NCBI GenBank assembly: GCA_963971425.1
Contig: OZ020517.1
Span: forward strand, 8,682,501-8,746,500
Reading direction: 5' to 3'
DNA from: Bryoerythrophyllum caledonicum
Taxonomy: Eukaryota; Streptophyta; Bryopsida; Pottiales; Pottiaceae
DNA: 64,000 nt
Every line of letters starts with the position of its first letter. The stretch's first letter is position 1. This document shows positions 32,901 to 44,782 of this stretch, piece after piece. The notes under the pieces are model-generated. The model was not told the origin of the DNA and did no database searches. It saw only the letters and a program-made list of their open reading frames with translations. Position numbers and translations under genes: made by a program.

Positions 32901-35062
32901 CCGCCACCATGCCTACCAAACTCCCTCCAAACAATGCCCATCCACTGCAACACCTACAACCACGACATACAAAACAAACCATTCTGGCTCGAATCACCAC
33001 AAACCCAACAACCAAAGCATCAGGAGCCCACCACCAGGTTCCCATCCTCCAGGATCGTAGTATATCTCAAGGTACAGTAGTCCCGTGCAGGAGCCAATAT
33101 TGTCGGGGCGTACATCTGACATCCAACCAATCCCACAATCACAATCACGTCGCACACACCACCATAAACAACGCTGCTGCTGTAGATCTCACTCGAACTC
33201 CCTACACTACACAAACCCCCAATCCACTCATCATCCCACACGCCTCGCACCTGAGTGTACAGCAACTCTATCGTGCCCCCGTTTCCTGTCGGAAGGGCCC
33301 CCAGAATCTCCATCCGTCGACAGTCTTGTAGCCAAGCTGGACGATCCTTGATAACTTCCGCAACCTTGCTTGCATCCAGGGTCACAAGGCCGCAAGCTCG
33401 AGCAGCTATTCCCACGCAACCGTGGGAAATAGCAATGATGCCAATAGCATCCGGACCAGGCTGCACCACCACACCCAAAACATCACTCTCACCACACCAC
33501 CCACATCAAAGCATCCGCATCTGCCCAATTCCTTCCAGGGACGATTCAACCCACCCCTTCACATCCAAACCTTACTAACAAACTCTCTCACGTCCAGGGC
33601 CAACGACTGCTTCCAACAATCGTGAGCATTTAAGATCCCAGACGAGCACCCACCACGTACCTTCATACCAGGTAACTGAATCCAATCCACCGCCGTTCCT
33701 GTGGCCTTGCCCAGGAATTCCGTCAGAGTCTCCTCAGCGATCGCTAACAATCTGCACATCCTCCCCCATCAGTCGCACATCGGTCATCCTTCCCCGACAC
33801 AGACCACCCACAACCCTCCACACAACCTCCTTGCATTGGACCAAGCTTCCCGCTCACAACACTCCTTGCAATCACCTGCCCAACCCAGCCACCACACCAC
33901 CCACTCGCTGCACCTCCAAAAGCCACTCCTACAAACAGCAAATGCAGGCCGCAACACCCACTCACCCCGCAGGACTCGTGTCGCGAGGGGAATGCTGAGG
34001 AGTCACCCGCTGCGGTAGAACGCCAGTAACAGCAGAATCGCAGCTAGTATCTGTGGAGGCCACACCAGCCTGCCCATGCAATTTCACACAGATACCACCT
34101 TGCGTAGAGCTCTCGTCACCGCCATTCACTGCCCCCTCCTTCCGAGACGGATTCTGCAACAACCTTGCCATCCAACATCATTCCCATCTCCCACACACTG
34201 TACCTACCACAAACACCTCTCCATCCTCATTGCTCTCCCGGCCCCTTCACAAACACCACGCTCTCGTGCCACAACTTGCCTGGGGAGACACGCGACGCCT
34301 TCCATCCGCGATTGGCTGGTTCGGAAGCTGCTGCCGCAGCGCGTGATTCTCCAGGGTCAGCTGCGAAGTGTGCTTCGCCAACCGCTCGTTCTCCTCCATC
34401 AACAGCTTGTTCAGAGCCGTCAGCTTCGCGTTCACGCTCACCAGCCGCGTCGCCTCCTTGCGCTGCTTCTCCCGGCATCTGCCACGCAAAACACCACCCT
34501 GTCAACGACCTAACCTCCACCGCATCGACTGATACCGTCTCCCCGCAAACAAACCACCCGCGCCCTCAACCTCGCATGCAACAACCCCGCAACCACGACT
34601 TCGCTTCCCCTCCTCAAAATCCCAAACAGTAACAACCCCACCCAAGTGACCACCTTCAAGCCGTCACAAGAATCAGACAAGACCGCTGCTGCAACTACCA
34701 CTCCAAGTCACGCGCATCATACAAATGATGCGGATTCAAACCCGCTCTCACAGATGCCACTCACTGCACAAAAGACATGCATTGCACTCCAGCATCCACT
34801 CCGGGACAACAGTCCACCGCCACTACCCACACTCGATGAAAATCCCCGGCGCCTGGCTACCGTAGTGCTATGCGGCCCTAGCTTACCTTCGATTCTGAAA
34901 CCACACTTTGATCTGCTTCGGCTCAATGTTCGCCAAGATGGGGCTCTCTTTGATCAGCTGGTGCCGCCGGATCGAGCTGGGTTTCGGGCACTCGTGGTAC
35001 ACCCGCTCCAACGCCTCCACCTGTTCGTTCGTGTACCGCACGTATTTCCCAGACGCGTCCAT
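29945..35062 (-). CDS. C3HDZ: Class III HD-Zip transcription factor, 16 coding exons, 868 aa
   Basis: Nuclear transcription factor of the REVOLUTA/PHABULOSA group. Exons: 35062-34887, 34478-34280, 34153-33966, 33751-33661, 33460-33251, 33115-33032, 32863-32708, 32565-32384, 32268-32079, 31838-31653, 31537-31460, 31347-31210, 31078-30756, 30565-30460, 30338-30189, 30094-29945. Total 2607 nt, all phases agree, no internal stop. Domains: homeodomain ~5-60 (IEPKQIKVWFQNRR), leucine zipper ~60-105 (CREKQRKEATRL...), START ~190-400 (LLAIAEETLTEFLGKATGTA, HGCVGIAARACGL), SAD, and C-terminal MEKHLA ~720-868 (FVFANRSGLEMFETT, AYEQAIAWKV, FVFVNWTFVT). Intron places such as NRR/CREK, SPAG/LLAI and GMK/PGPD match land-plant genes. 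ATG 35062 (MDASGKYVRY) is the first after an in-frame stop in that exon, but an upstream coding exon cannot be excluded. Confidence 0.96.
33452..33671 (-). promoter_or_regulatory. miR165/166-type target site across an exon junction
   Basis: Spliced mRNA reads CTGGTATGAAG (end of exon 4, 33671-33661) joined to CCTGGTCCGG (start of exon 5, 33460-33451). Compared with the known plant miR166 (complement GGGGAATGAAGCCTGGTCCG then A), 15 bases in a row match (ATGAAGCCTGGTCCG). The differences are three mismatches toward the miRNA 3' end and one G:U at its 5' end. The site encodes PGMKPGPD and is interrupted by a 200-base intron, as in land plants, so it exists only in mature mRNA. Confidence 0.85.
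34154..34279 (-). other. Candidate GC-AG intron in the HD-Zip III gene
   Basis: The only donor that keeps the frame after SPQ is CAG/GCAAGT; the acceptor TTGTTGCAG precedes NPSRKEGAV. GC-AG introns with a strong AG/GCAAGT donor are the known minor variant of U2 introns. The 126-base length fits the neighbouring introns. Confidence 0.65.
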
Positions 35063-36720
35063 CGCCTGGTCCTTCCAGGATTCTGAGATGCACACATCCA
35101 AGATTCACTCGCTTCAGCTACCCAGCAATCACTCGCGCTCAACCTCACAGTCGCCCGCACTAAGAAACCACGCTCTGGTCTGTCCGGCGCACCAAAACCT
35201 CCACCCTCATGACCACTCAGCCTCACGAAACTACGAATGACCAGCAATTGCAATAAAACCCCCAGGTTCCCAGTTTTCACCAAAATATTCAAGAGGCGAA
35301 CTCACGCAATCCACTACTCACCTCAGAGCCTCCCAAAATAAATAACTACGTCACAGCTATCGACAACCCAGCCACTGCCAGCAATCAGTGCCCCTACTAA
35401 AATCTGAACTCCAACCTGAGACCGATGGAAAAGCTACTCAAAGGGATGACAGCGCCCAACCCCGTTGGATCTGGGAATCCCACTCCAACATCACCCAATT
35501 CGAGTCCTCATACACAGGCGGGCTACCCATCGCACCTAATTCTAGCACCTAGCAAATCCTCCACCAGACACAACGACTTCTCCCTACGCTACCCACCACA
35601 GCCCGACCAGCGGACCTTCTGCTTCAGCTCCGCCCCAAACACTTGCTCACAAACCTAGCATGTACACCAACTTCCTGCGGAAACAGCGCCCCCTGCATGC
35701 ATCGCTACACATACTCACTCTACTGCTGCGATCTACCACCCTACCTGACATGCGACCAGCTTCTCCGCGCTGCAATGGGGTCCCAACACGAGCCGCAAAA
35801 CCATCTGCAGCTGTGCAATCCTAGATCAAGCCAGCACCGAGCACCGCCGTCAATTCCCCAGCCTCATCCCACCATCTCCTCGCCCAGGCTCATATCCACT
35901 CCTCTCCCCACCTGCCATCCCCCGCCCCCGCCACCTCGCCCACAGCAGCAGCTCCTCCCACGCGCCACACCCACTTCCCCAGCTTCTGGATCCCACTCCC
36001 CTCCTCCACTTCTTTCACGCCCTCGCAATCTGCAACTCCTCAAGTCACTGCCTCGCACTGCACACCACCCAAAAGAATGCACCGCGCCGCCCTCCCTCTC
36101 AAACCCCCCCCCACCCACCAAGAATCCCCACAACCCGCGAGCTACGAGCTCCTTCTTGCCCCCCGCGGACGCACCTGTCGGCGACGCCCAAACGCTATCT
36201 CACAACTCCGCCTGACGCACCACCAACAACATCAGGACCCACCACATCATGACGGACGCCGCAACACACCGCACAACAGGACGAGTCAAGGCATCCCCAC
36301 AACAGCAGCAGCACTCACTGCTGCCCCCGGCCCCCTGGACTCACTCTAATCATCACCAGCGCCCTCCCCACCCGCAACAAGCAGGCCAACTCACTCCGCC
36401 TCACTCCACTACGCGCACCGGACTCCTATACCCGCGCCATACGACGCATGATTCGGCGCTGCGGCTGCCTCCGGACAAGGTCAACCCCTGCGCCCCAACC
36501 GAGGGAGCCGCGCATGCCCCGCCATCATCATCATCATCGCCCGAGAGCGCGCGACAACAAAGCGTAAAGCGGATATGGAGCGCGCTTACCGTTTCGCCGG
36601 CGGGCGCGAGCTGGTATGGAGCTGGCGAGTAGTATGGCATACCGCGCCTGGCATACGCCCGCCCTCCCGCGTCACTCGTCGTCGCTGCTGCTGCTGCCGC
36701 GGCCTCGAGCTTCAAGTGAT
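35063..36720 (-). promoter_or_regulatory. HD-Zip III 5' leader and promoter region
   Basis: The whole stretch keeps the C/A-rich plus-strand bias of the gene. A strong splice donor, GAAACG/GTAAGC, lies at about 36592-36583 on the minus strand, and a possible acceptor (CATCTCAG) lies just upstream of the start exon at about 35085, so a leader intron of about 1.5 kb is plausible. GC content and bias fall away beyond about 36700, suggesting the transcription start is near there. Trinucleotide runs (ATC at about 36523-36538; GCT/GCC at about 36690) are present. Confidence 0.4.
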
Positions 36721-37155
36721 GTGGGTCTGGAGGAGGCCCGGGGTGGTTTGCTGGCCGACCATTGCCTCCGGGTACTATACACTTGGGGAACAGGCAAACT
36801 GGCGGCGCTCAAGGAACTGGCTATAAGTTTAAGTTTCACTGGAATGATCATTGTGACATGATGGCCTTGGCATTCTGTATTGAACGTCGCCAACGGTGGA
36901 GTTGGATCTCGTTGATTCACTTCTTTATACATATAAAATTAGTGGCAGGGTAGGGGTGAGGTGTGGTAATCACTGTTTCCCCTGCCTTTACTTGCTGGGA
37001 TGGAGTGGGATCCCTTTATTTACCATGACCTTGGTTGGATCCCCCGTCTTTAACCCTTTGACACCGGGTTGGCTATTGGGCGACCATAAATCTACGAGTG
37101 GAGCAGATGCTACGTTTCAGAATCTAAGACACTGGTAGTTGATGGTTGCACCATA

Positions 37156-37380
37156 GCTACACTGAATAGGTAGATTAGTGTTAGATACACTAATTTACAT
37201 AAACACATTGCAAGCTTTTAGTGTTGTCCAATATTTTTACCCTCTATGTTGGTCAAGATGGGGATCTTTCATTAGTATTGGAATCAATGCTCTTGGTAAA
37301 TATTTTTGTCAAGAGTAAAAACTTATAGCATTTTCAAATCTTACTAAAATCTAACACTAATCTACCTTTTTAGTGTAGCT
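37156..37380. mobile_element. Short MITE with ~33-bp TIRs
   Basis: Left end AGCTACACTGAATAGGTAGA and right end (reverse complement) AGCTACACTAAAAAGGTAGA, continuing as TTAGTGTTAGAT on both sides; total about 225 bp. No coding. The target duplication is unclear. 37450-37810 contains further ACTAAT/TTAGTGT phrases in both orientations and is probably a related, more decayed copy. Confidence 0.65.
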
Positions 37381-37810
37381 CGGCGTTAAGGATGACACTG
37401 GCCATCCTACAAGGTCGGCGTCCCACCTTTGGGCCTCTCACCCTTCAAGACTAGGTTGCAAGTGTTGTCCGTAAGAGTGACACTAATTATTGCATTTAGT
37501 GTAGTGACACAAATAGTGTATTTACCCTAGTACACTATTTGTGGATGAGTTGGCAATCGGTGTTTAGCCACAAATGCCATTAATGTGAGCTCCAATCAAC
37601 CACCCACTAGCCGCCTAGAATATTCTCTACTATTGATACACAAAATGTGCACAAGTAAAAAATATATATTCCAATCTTTAGTGGAATTCACAAATAATGT
37701 AGTAGTTGGTACTTAGTGTGGTATTTTGTCACTACACTAATTGCATAATTCGCAATTAGTGTTTGTAATCGTTTTTGGTGTTTACTACACTAAATGCAAT
37801 ATTTAGTGTT

Positions 37811-40180
37811 GTTGCATGGATCATTTTTTCTGGTCCTTTTATTTTGGGGTTTAGAAGCTATTCATTGTCCAATTTGGAGTATGTGGTCCTTAGAGGTCCA
37901 TCATGATGTACATATGGCTACCCCTCCAACATAAAATAGGGACAGAATTTGTCCCCGCCTCCTCCCACCTCCAGCCCTGGTGCAACACTCATTGGGGATA
38001 TTTTGGTGGGTTGGAATGAAGTGTGCTTTGGATATTAATTTTTGTGGGGGGAGGTGCTTTTTCCATGTTTGGAAATCAACGCTAACTGGGGGAGTTGATT
38101 TTGGCATGACATTCCACATTGAGTATTGGGCGACCTTCGCTTTCAGGATTCTTGGAGGAGAATTTGAATTTTTCTGAACCAAAGTGGAAGAGATGAATCA
38201 AAGATGGAATTAGTACTCATGACGAGGAAGTAGTGGAAGTGTTTGAGGGAAAATGATAAGTTTTTTTGTAGTATGAATACATCCATGTGGCTTTGTAATG
38301 ATGAATCATAATAGCAAGAACTTGTGATTATATCACTTTTAGAATGTTATGAGATGATGGAATGAAATTATCCATGAAGTTTTGGGATTTTTAGGATGAA
38401 AACATATAATTTTATTATGAGATGCAAAGTTGCAATGAGATTTATTGTCTACAATATGAATGGTTTTTTTTCAATCTTCTATAATTAGTCATTTTGGGTC
38501 AAACATGCTCCACTGATGTTGGAGGAAACACCCAAGGAAAACGTAGTGACTATCCATGGGAATTTTTGGTGTCTCTTGTTATTTAAAATTTGTATATAAC
38601 GACCATTCTTCATATATCAATTGGGGCATACAAAGTTTGCATTCCATAAAATACAACATTTGTGAGTTTTCTGTTTTAGAAATGTTTTAGAAATGAGATT
38701 AGAGTTATTTGTAAAGGGTACCGGTCTTTTGTCCTCCTTTTTTCATGGAAATGAAAATCTATCATGTATTTGAGTGTAGCCGCAAAGTAGTCATGTGATA
38801 TAAATTTAGGATTTGAAGGTTTTATGGAGGTGACAGTTACCACAAATGGCACAAATCTCCCAAAAACAAACAAAAACAGTGTTGGTTGATTGAACCAGTG
38901 TAGTATGCATATTCAACAAAGTCACTGACATGGCTGATTGAACAAGTCTGGCGCATACAAATGCAGAATGTCGCTGACATGGCTGACTTGAACAGTGTGT
39001 ACCATGTGACAACATTCGGCGCTCAATAAAAGCCAGGCTCAAACTAGAGTTTGGGAATTATGGGGCTCAATAACAAATCTGTCAAGTGTTCTATTCAAGG
39101 TCTACAGTAAAACCGTGCCAGTGGACTCGGCAACCCTGGCTTTCCCATTTTACAGGTAAGAAACTGAGGATATGGGGTACTTTGCGGATAACTCTATTGT
39201 GTTGGAAATACTTTGATCCCCAGGTTTTCCATTTTTTATATAGTAAAAATGAAAAAGATTCAGAATTTTAGAAGTTCGTCAGTGTAGATCCTTTTTTGAG
39301 TCAATCCACCATTCAATTTAAACTATAGAAGTGAAATAAGCAAAGTTGTGGTTTGAAATATGCAAGGTCTTTAAGTATATTTCTAAAAGTTTAGATATTA
39401 CTTCATAGTACTATCTTTTGTGTATTTTTCTATCATCAAAGAAAGTTCTCACTCACCAAATTTGACAACTTTAAAATTACCATTTCACAAGTACTTCCAT
39501 TGGTATGATCTCACTTCAAGGTCTGTAAAAGCAAGTGTACTGTTACTTTTGTACCAGACTTTGTAACTGCATAGGACCATACAGTACCACACCAACTGGT
39601 GTGGTGTGCTGCATTGCCGTGTCACACCACAGTGAAAAGGAGATGTTTTTAGTCGTGGCCGACTAATGGTTGGTGAAAAAAAGGATGTGAATCTTCCTCT
39701 CAGGGATTGAGCATTTTGATAAAGCAGAGCCCATCAGATATTATCAGGAAAGGCAGAGGCACCCAATTCCAAGTGAGCCAGTTGGGGACTCAAATGACAT
39801 CGTATGTCAAAAACATTTATGTAGAAAGATGTGGAATTAGGAATGAAACTCAACAAATATTTTTTTAAAGATTTGCAAATGATATTGAATTAAGAAGCCC
39901 GAAAACCACTGGAGCCCATAATCAAGCTAGAGAGATGGTGAGATTTGGTGCCCTCCTTTGCCCAATGCCAAGAAGTGAGAAGGAGTAAAAAAAGAGAAGA
40001 CATGCCATGGATAACCAACTCATGGAGGGTACCCAATGCAGATCGACATTGTTCGACTTTTGAGGTAATGCCACCAATGAGAGCTCAATTGAGGTGGAGC
40101 AAACCAAAATTGCACACTTCGTGACCCAATGCCGATAATGACTGGAGTTTTCAAGTTTTGAGTTATCGGTTTGGGGTCAC
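37811..40180. other. AT-rich spacer
   Basis: No gene was recognised. A tandem pair of ~50-base units (38887-38936 and 38937-38985, sharing GATTGAAC.AGT and CTGACATGGCTGA) is present. Confidence 0.5.
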
Positions 40181-40264
40181 TTCATGCACCATTTCATGCA
40201 CCATTTCATGCACCATTTCATGCACCATTTCATGCACCATTTCATGCACCATTTCATGCACCAT
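40181..40264 (+). repeat. 12-bp minisatellite, about seven units
   Basis: TTCATGCACCAT repeated without visible error about seven times. Its uniformity implies recent expansion or active homogenisation. Confidence 0.97.
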
Positions 40265-40885
40265 GCGGTGCATACTGTACTGATCGGAATTCGGTGCCTC
40301 TACCTTGGTTCTCCCTGTAGACACATTTCATCTCACACTTTCGATGACTTCTGATCTGCCACTTTTGGGGTGCATGTTGTTCTGATCAAGCAAATTCTGT
40401 TCCATTGCAAAAAAATTATGAGGGGAGGAAGTTGCACTCTTGTACTGAATTGTGACAAATCTGTGAAATTGCTACGGAAAGGACATACATGTGGATAAAA
40501 GGTTGGGGAGGCAAATTGTATGCCATTATCGCTTTTTTGAGCTGGACCCCATGGATAACTTACATGTCAGACCTTGCAATAGTGGGCTGTTTTTGTTGTT
40601 GTAAAGTTGAGTAATCTGATGACTAGGCTGAGCACTAGCCTGCAACTGGTTTTAAAATTGGGGATATTCAGCAGCAGAAACCTGCAAGCAGGTTATGATA
40701 AGTAGCAATGATTTCATGCTTCAGCTCTGTCATTTACAGGGAGTATAAAGACATATTAAAACAACGGGGTCCCTAATGAGTGGAACTGATCACCAGCTGG
40801 TTATGTAGCTCAAAAGCGCAGGGGTATCAAATTATTCCCTCCTCAAGAGAGGCTTTTAATCCTTTCATGCCTTACATCCATTTAT

Positions 40886-41484
40886 GGGTCGTTTGGGCAC
40901 GTTAACCCTTGTAGCAACCTCACGGAAAATTTGAATTGTGAATTAGAACAAGCTCACCCATTGCTAGGCCTTGGTCATAGTGGGGAGGTCGGGGTGGGTG
41001 GGTTTGTGACTTCGATACGATGTTGTGCCTATCGGCACCTGGTGGATGGCCGCAAATCATAGACCCTGGAAGATTGCAATTGCAGGTTGTGGCTTGTCCA
41101 AAAAATTTGACGATAAATGTCGAATTCAAGAAAGGGGAACTCTGCCTATCAACGTTGGCCGACGGTAGGGCTCCGGGCATGTGGTGGAGTGGAGGGGAGT
41201 CCACTTGGAGGGCAGTCTGGCGTCGGTTGCGCTCTAGGGATCAAAAACGATATGCAACTCATGCCGTCCCTTGCATTTGCAGACAGATGGAGATGCTCTC
41301 AGGAGTAGAGCAAGATGAGCATCGACCAAGACCGGCGCATGTAGGTACTAGCAAACTACATTGATTTCCGTGAAGTTGTGTCGTCATGAAATGTATCCAT
41401 TGTGTAAATGATATTATGCATAGTTTATTACTCTCGTAAAATTCTCCCACACCTCATGAGCTTGTTAGACCTTAAAGAGTTAAT
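40886..41484 (+). repeat. R3 repeat copy 1
   Basis: Shares GGGTCGTTTGGGCACGTTAA, AGAGCAAGATGAGCATC, GATTTCCGTGAAGT and a final CTTGTTAGACCTTAAAG with copies at about 46925-47196 and 48693-48975. A partial copy of its right half lies at 46707-46917. No coding; class unknown. Confidence 0.65.
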
Positions 41485-41561
41485 TCTTTACTGACAATAG
41501 CCAAATTTGGTCTAGAAGGGTCGTAGATTTGGTCAGCATTATCTACGACCCTTGTCCTTAA

Positions 41562-42502
41562 CCTCTAAAGGACCAAGCGTCCTTTGGGGAGATGAATTTT
41601 GATTTTGGACAGGTTCCTTAAATTCAAAAAAAAAATTGTATTTTTAAAAATTTTACACTAGATTGTCTCTCATAAGAGCTTCGTGGAAGTATTTTTATTA
41701 TACTTTTTGGATTCATGGTTTGAAAGCTAGTACCGCTCAAAGTTAGAAATGGGGACTCCGGGCAGCTCCAAAATTTTGCTAGAAGTTTGTGTTGATATTG
41801 AGATTTTTCATACGTATAGAGAATATCACCCTCTTTGATAATGTAAAAAAAAAATTCTTGTCTTTGGTGTAAAAAAACATTTTAGCTCAAATCAAACATT
41901 TTTATACATTTTGGGCAAGCGGGGAAAACAGCTTCATCTTTTATACATAATACTTAGAGATAATATTTTATACAAAAAACCTACATTTTTCACTTTTTCT
42001 TTTTTCAACAACAGTATGTAGTGAGAACCTTCTAATTGACCGTTTGATTATCATTCTAAAACATATCAAATTCTCAAAAAAATAAAACGTGAATTGGCAA
42101 TTCTTGAACCTCCACTCTTTGCACACTTGTTTTGAATATGCTACACCCCTTCTCTACCTCTAAAAATTGGTGTATAGGGAACTAACATCATGTTTAACAC
42201 AATGATAAAATATTTAGACCTTGTGTAGTACAAAAATTTGATACCAAGTGAAGTCAAAGTCTGTTGATCCACTGAACGTAGGGAAGAAAGTGAACCATTT
42301 TCTTGACTTCAAAACACTATAATCTTTCAATCCGTGCGGTCAAAGTTTTGGAAATTTTGTGAGTATATTACTTAGTAAGTCTTAATTAAGATCCTACGGT
42401 CAAAACTATAAATATAAGGTTTTATTTCCTTCCTTACTCGTTGCACAAGAATCAACAATTTTGAAGTGTTTTTGGTGTGAAATTGTCATGGTCCTTTAGG
42501 GG
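41562..42502 (-). mobile_element. TTAA element E2 (941 bp)
   Basis: Ends CCTCTAAAGGACCAA and ATGGTCCTTTAGGGG between TTAA duplicates (41558-41561, 42503-42506). The interior lacks recognisable transposase. It lies in opposite orientation to E3 and E4. TTAA targets and ends starting CCC/CCT match the form of piggyBac-type non-autonomous elements. Confidence 0.8.
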
Positions 42503-42598
42503 TTAAAGAGTTAATGCTTGAGCTGTTTATTTTTTATTTGGAAGGAATTTGCATTGTTTTTCCTCACTGAGGATGCCCCAGGCTGAAGTTTTTTTTAA

Positions 42599-43318
42599 GG
42601 GGTGGTTTACACTACAGACCAAGAGCCATGACCAAGGAAAATGGATTAATTTCATGGTCACACTTCATGGTCACACTTCCAAGGTCACACTGTAGAAAAA
42701 TGTAATTTTTTAAGCCCTTGGGCTCTCACCAAGTGTAAACCAAACTTGGACGGGGAGGAATGACCATGTACTAATAAGTGGGTGTGCCGATTTTTTTAAT
42801 GAATGCCTTAAAAAGGCAGTTTTGCCTTTAAAAACGAAGAAAAAAAAACAAGCCGAAATATCAAAATACAGCAAGAATCAAGGCACACAAGACAAATGAG
42901 GGAATGATACAAGGAAGGCGATGACCTTTTCTACTTTGAGTTCAAAGTCTAACGGTATGAGGTAAGTAAAGGGTGGCCGCCATTGTATTTACAGTAACGA
43001 TGGGCCCCCTCAAACAAAACCAATTTATTTTTTAAAACTAAAAAACTAATAAATAATAAAATGGCATTTTTGGCCCATGGTCTCCTCATTTAGCAATAAG
43101 AGAATCCTTTTTGCCTATCTTGCCGCAAAATCCAGGGGACCCTTCAACATTATCCACTAGGCCTATTTCTAGGTCTTTTCAGGACCTCAAATCCTTCGGT
43201 CACTTTTCTTTTTTCCTCGTAGTGTAAACCCAAGTCATCCCGGGACGAGTTGATGGAGCCAATCACAGATTTTAGAGGTGCATGGGACAAGTTATTGGTC
43301 CGTAGTGTCAACCGCCCG
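42599..43318 (-). mobile_element. Harbinger-type MITE, copy B (720 bp)
   Basis: Reverse-orientation copy of the element at 2864-3600. Ends GGGGTGGTTTACAC and GTGTCAACCGCCCG with TAA duplicated (42596-42598, 43319-43321). It differs from copy A by scattered substitutions and small indels. Confidence 0.9.
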
Positions 43319-43860
43319 TAAGCAAAACAACAAGCTACAGTATTGGCATATGTTTTTTGCAATGCACAGTGCAGTTCAAATTAAAGTGAGTTGTGATGGA
43401 AAGTGGTCTGGAATGTGTGGAATGCATTAATTTTCTCCATTTATTGCAGAGAAAGCATCCACCTTTGGGAAAATGTAAACAATTTGGTAAAAATTGTAAC
43501 TGAAATAGTTGTCTGAAAAGCAAGAAAAAGAGAAAACTGTTGACCAGTGACATCTAAGTACTGTGGTGTTTAGGTAGTTCTTGCTGTAAGACTGGCAGCC
43601 TGGCATGATCATGTGGCTCTTGTTTTGTGCCCTGAGTTTACACACTCTTCATCATTCGTACTCGGATCATGGGTTAAGTTGTTGTACATCGGCAGCATGC
43701 CAAATCCAGCACGCCTCCTGCTGCTGCTTGTGCAAGCCTGTTTGGCAATCAGGTTCCCATGCTCCGATCACCGATGTCCTGGAGTTCTGCTGGTGTTTGT
43801 TGAAACCGAAAATTCTAGGAAAAGGTGGTATAACGTTGAGGACTTTACTCCCACTATTAA

Positions 43861-44778
43861 ACCCCTTCACTCTTTTGACAATTTCACACCAAAAACACTT
43901 CAAAATTGCTTCTTTTAGTGCAACGAGTAAAAACTTTTACTTCTAGGTTTCACCATAGGATCTCAATTGAGACTTATTAAGTAACTTACATTAAAAAATT
44001 CATAAAGTTTGACCCCACGGATTGTAATCTTATAGTGTTTGAAGTGGAGAAAAGGGTCCATTTTCTTCCTTGGGTTTCATGGATTAGCAGACTTTGACTT
44101 CACTTGGTGTCAAATTTTTTCACTACACAAGGTCGAAATTCATTTCCACCATGTAAAGCATGATATTAGTTCCTTGTGCTCCAATTTTAAGAGGTAGAAA
44201 AAGGATGTAGCATATTCCAAAAAAAATGTGCAAGGAGTGGAGGTTCAAATATTGTCAATTTCTGTTATATTTTTTGGTGAACTTAGTATGTTTTGGAATG
44301 AGAATCCGAATGGTCAATAAGAAGGTTTACAACACATAATGCTGCAGAAAAAATAAAAAATAAAGATATTATGTGGAAAAGAAGAAGTTTTTTTGGTACC
44401 TTGTCCGACAATGTTCGATAATGTGTGAAAATGTTTGACTTGGATTTATAAGTTTTTTTCACTAGAGACAAGAGATTTTTTTTGACAATTTGAAAGGATA
44501 AAATGTTACTTGCTTTATTGAAAATATCACATTCAATTGAGTGTCATAGCAAAAAAAAATTGGAGTTGCCAGACGTGCCCGACCTCCCCATTTGAACTTC
44601 AAAACCCTATAACTTTTTAATTAAATGTAGGATTTAGGAAAAAAATTAGACTCAGACAAAGCTATTAGTAAGGTCCATCTACATTAAAAATATCAAAGAA
44701 AATTGTTATAAAATTACACCATAAGAACCTGTCCAAACCTTCTAGAGTCCCGCGAGGGGACTCTTGGAATTTTAAGGG
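43861..44778 (+). mobile_element. TTAA element E3 (~918 bp)
   Basis: Begins after TTAA (43857-43860) with a decayed ACCCCTTCACTC end, then TGACAATTTCACACCAAAAA shared with E2. Ends TTTTAAGGG before TTAA (44779-44782), which is also the left TTAA of E4. Confidence 0.7.
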
Positions 44779-44782
44779 TTAA

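Noticed and set aside
35063-35101. Extension of the HD-Zip III protein to MDVCISESWKDQA by starting at 35101
   Set aside because: The codon at 35101-35099 is TTG, not ATG, and an in-frame stop lies just before it. The first ATG is at 35062. The residues could still be coding if an upstream exon splices in.
35643-36632. Pro-rich plus-strand open frames upstream of the HD-Zip III gene
   Set aside because: Same compositional effect; no domain, no splice logic, and only low-complexity text.
40886-41484. R3 as another TTAA-bounded element starting at CACGTTAACCC
   Set aside because: Similarity between copies continues to the left of that TTAA (GGGTCGTTTGGGCACG), so it is not the border.
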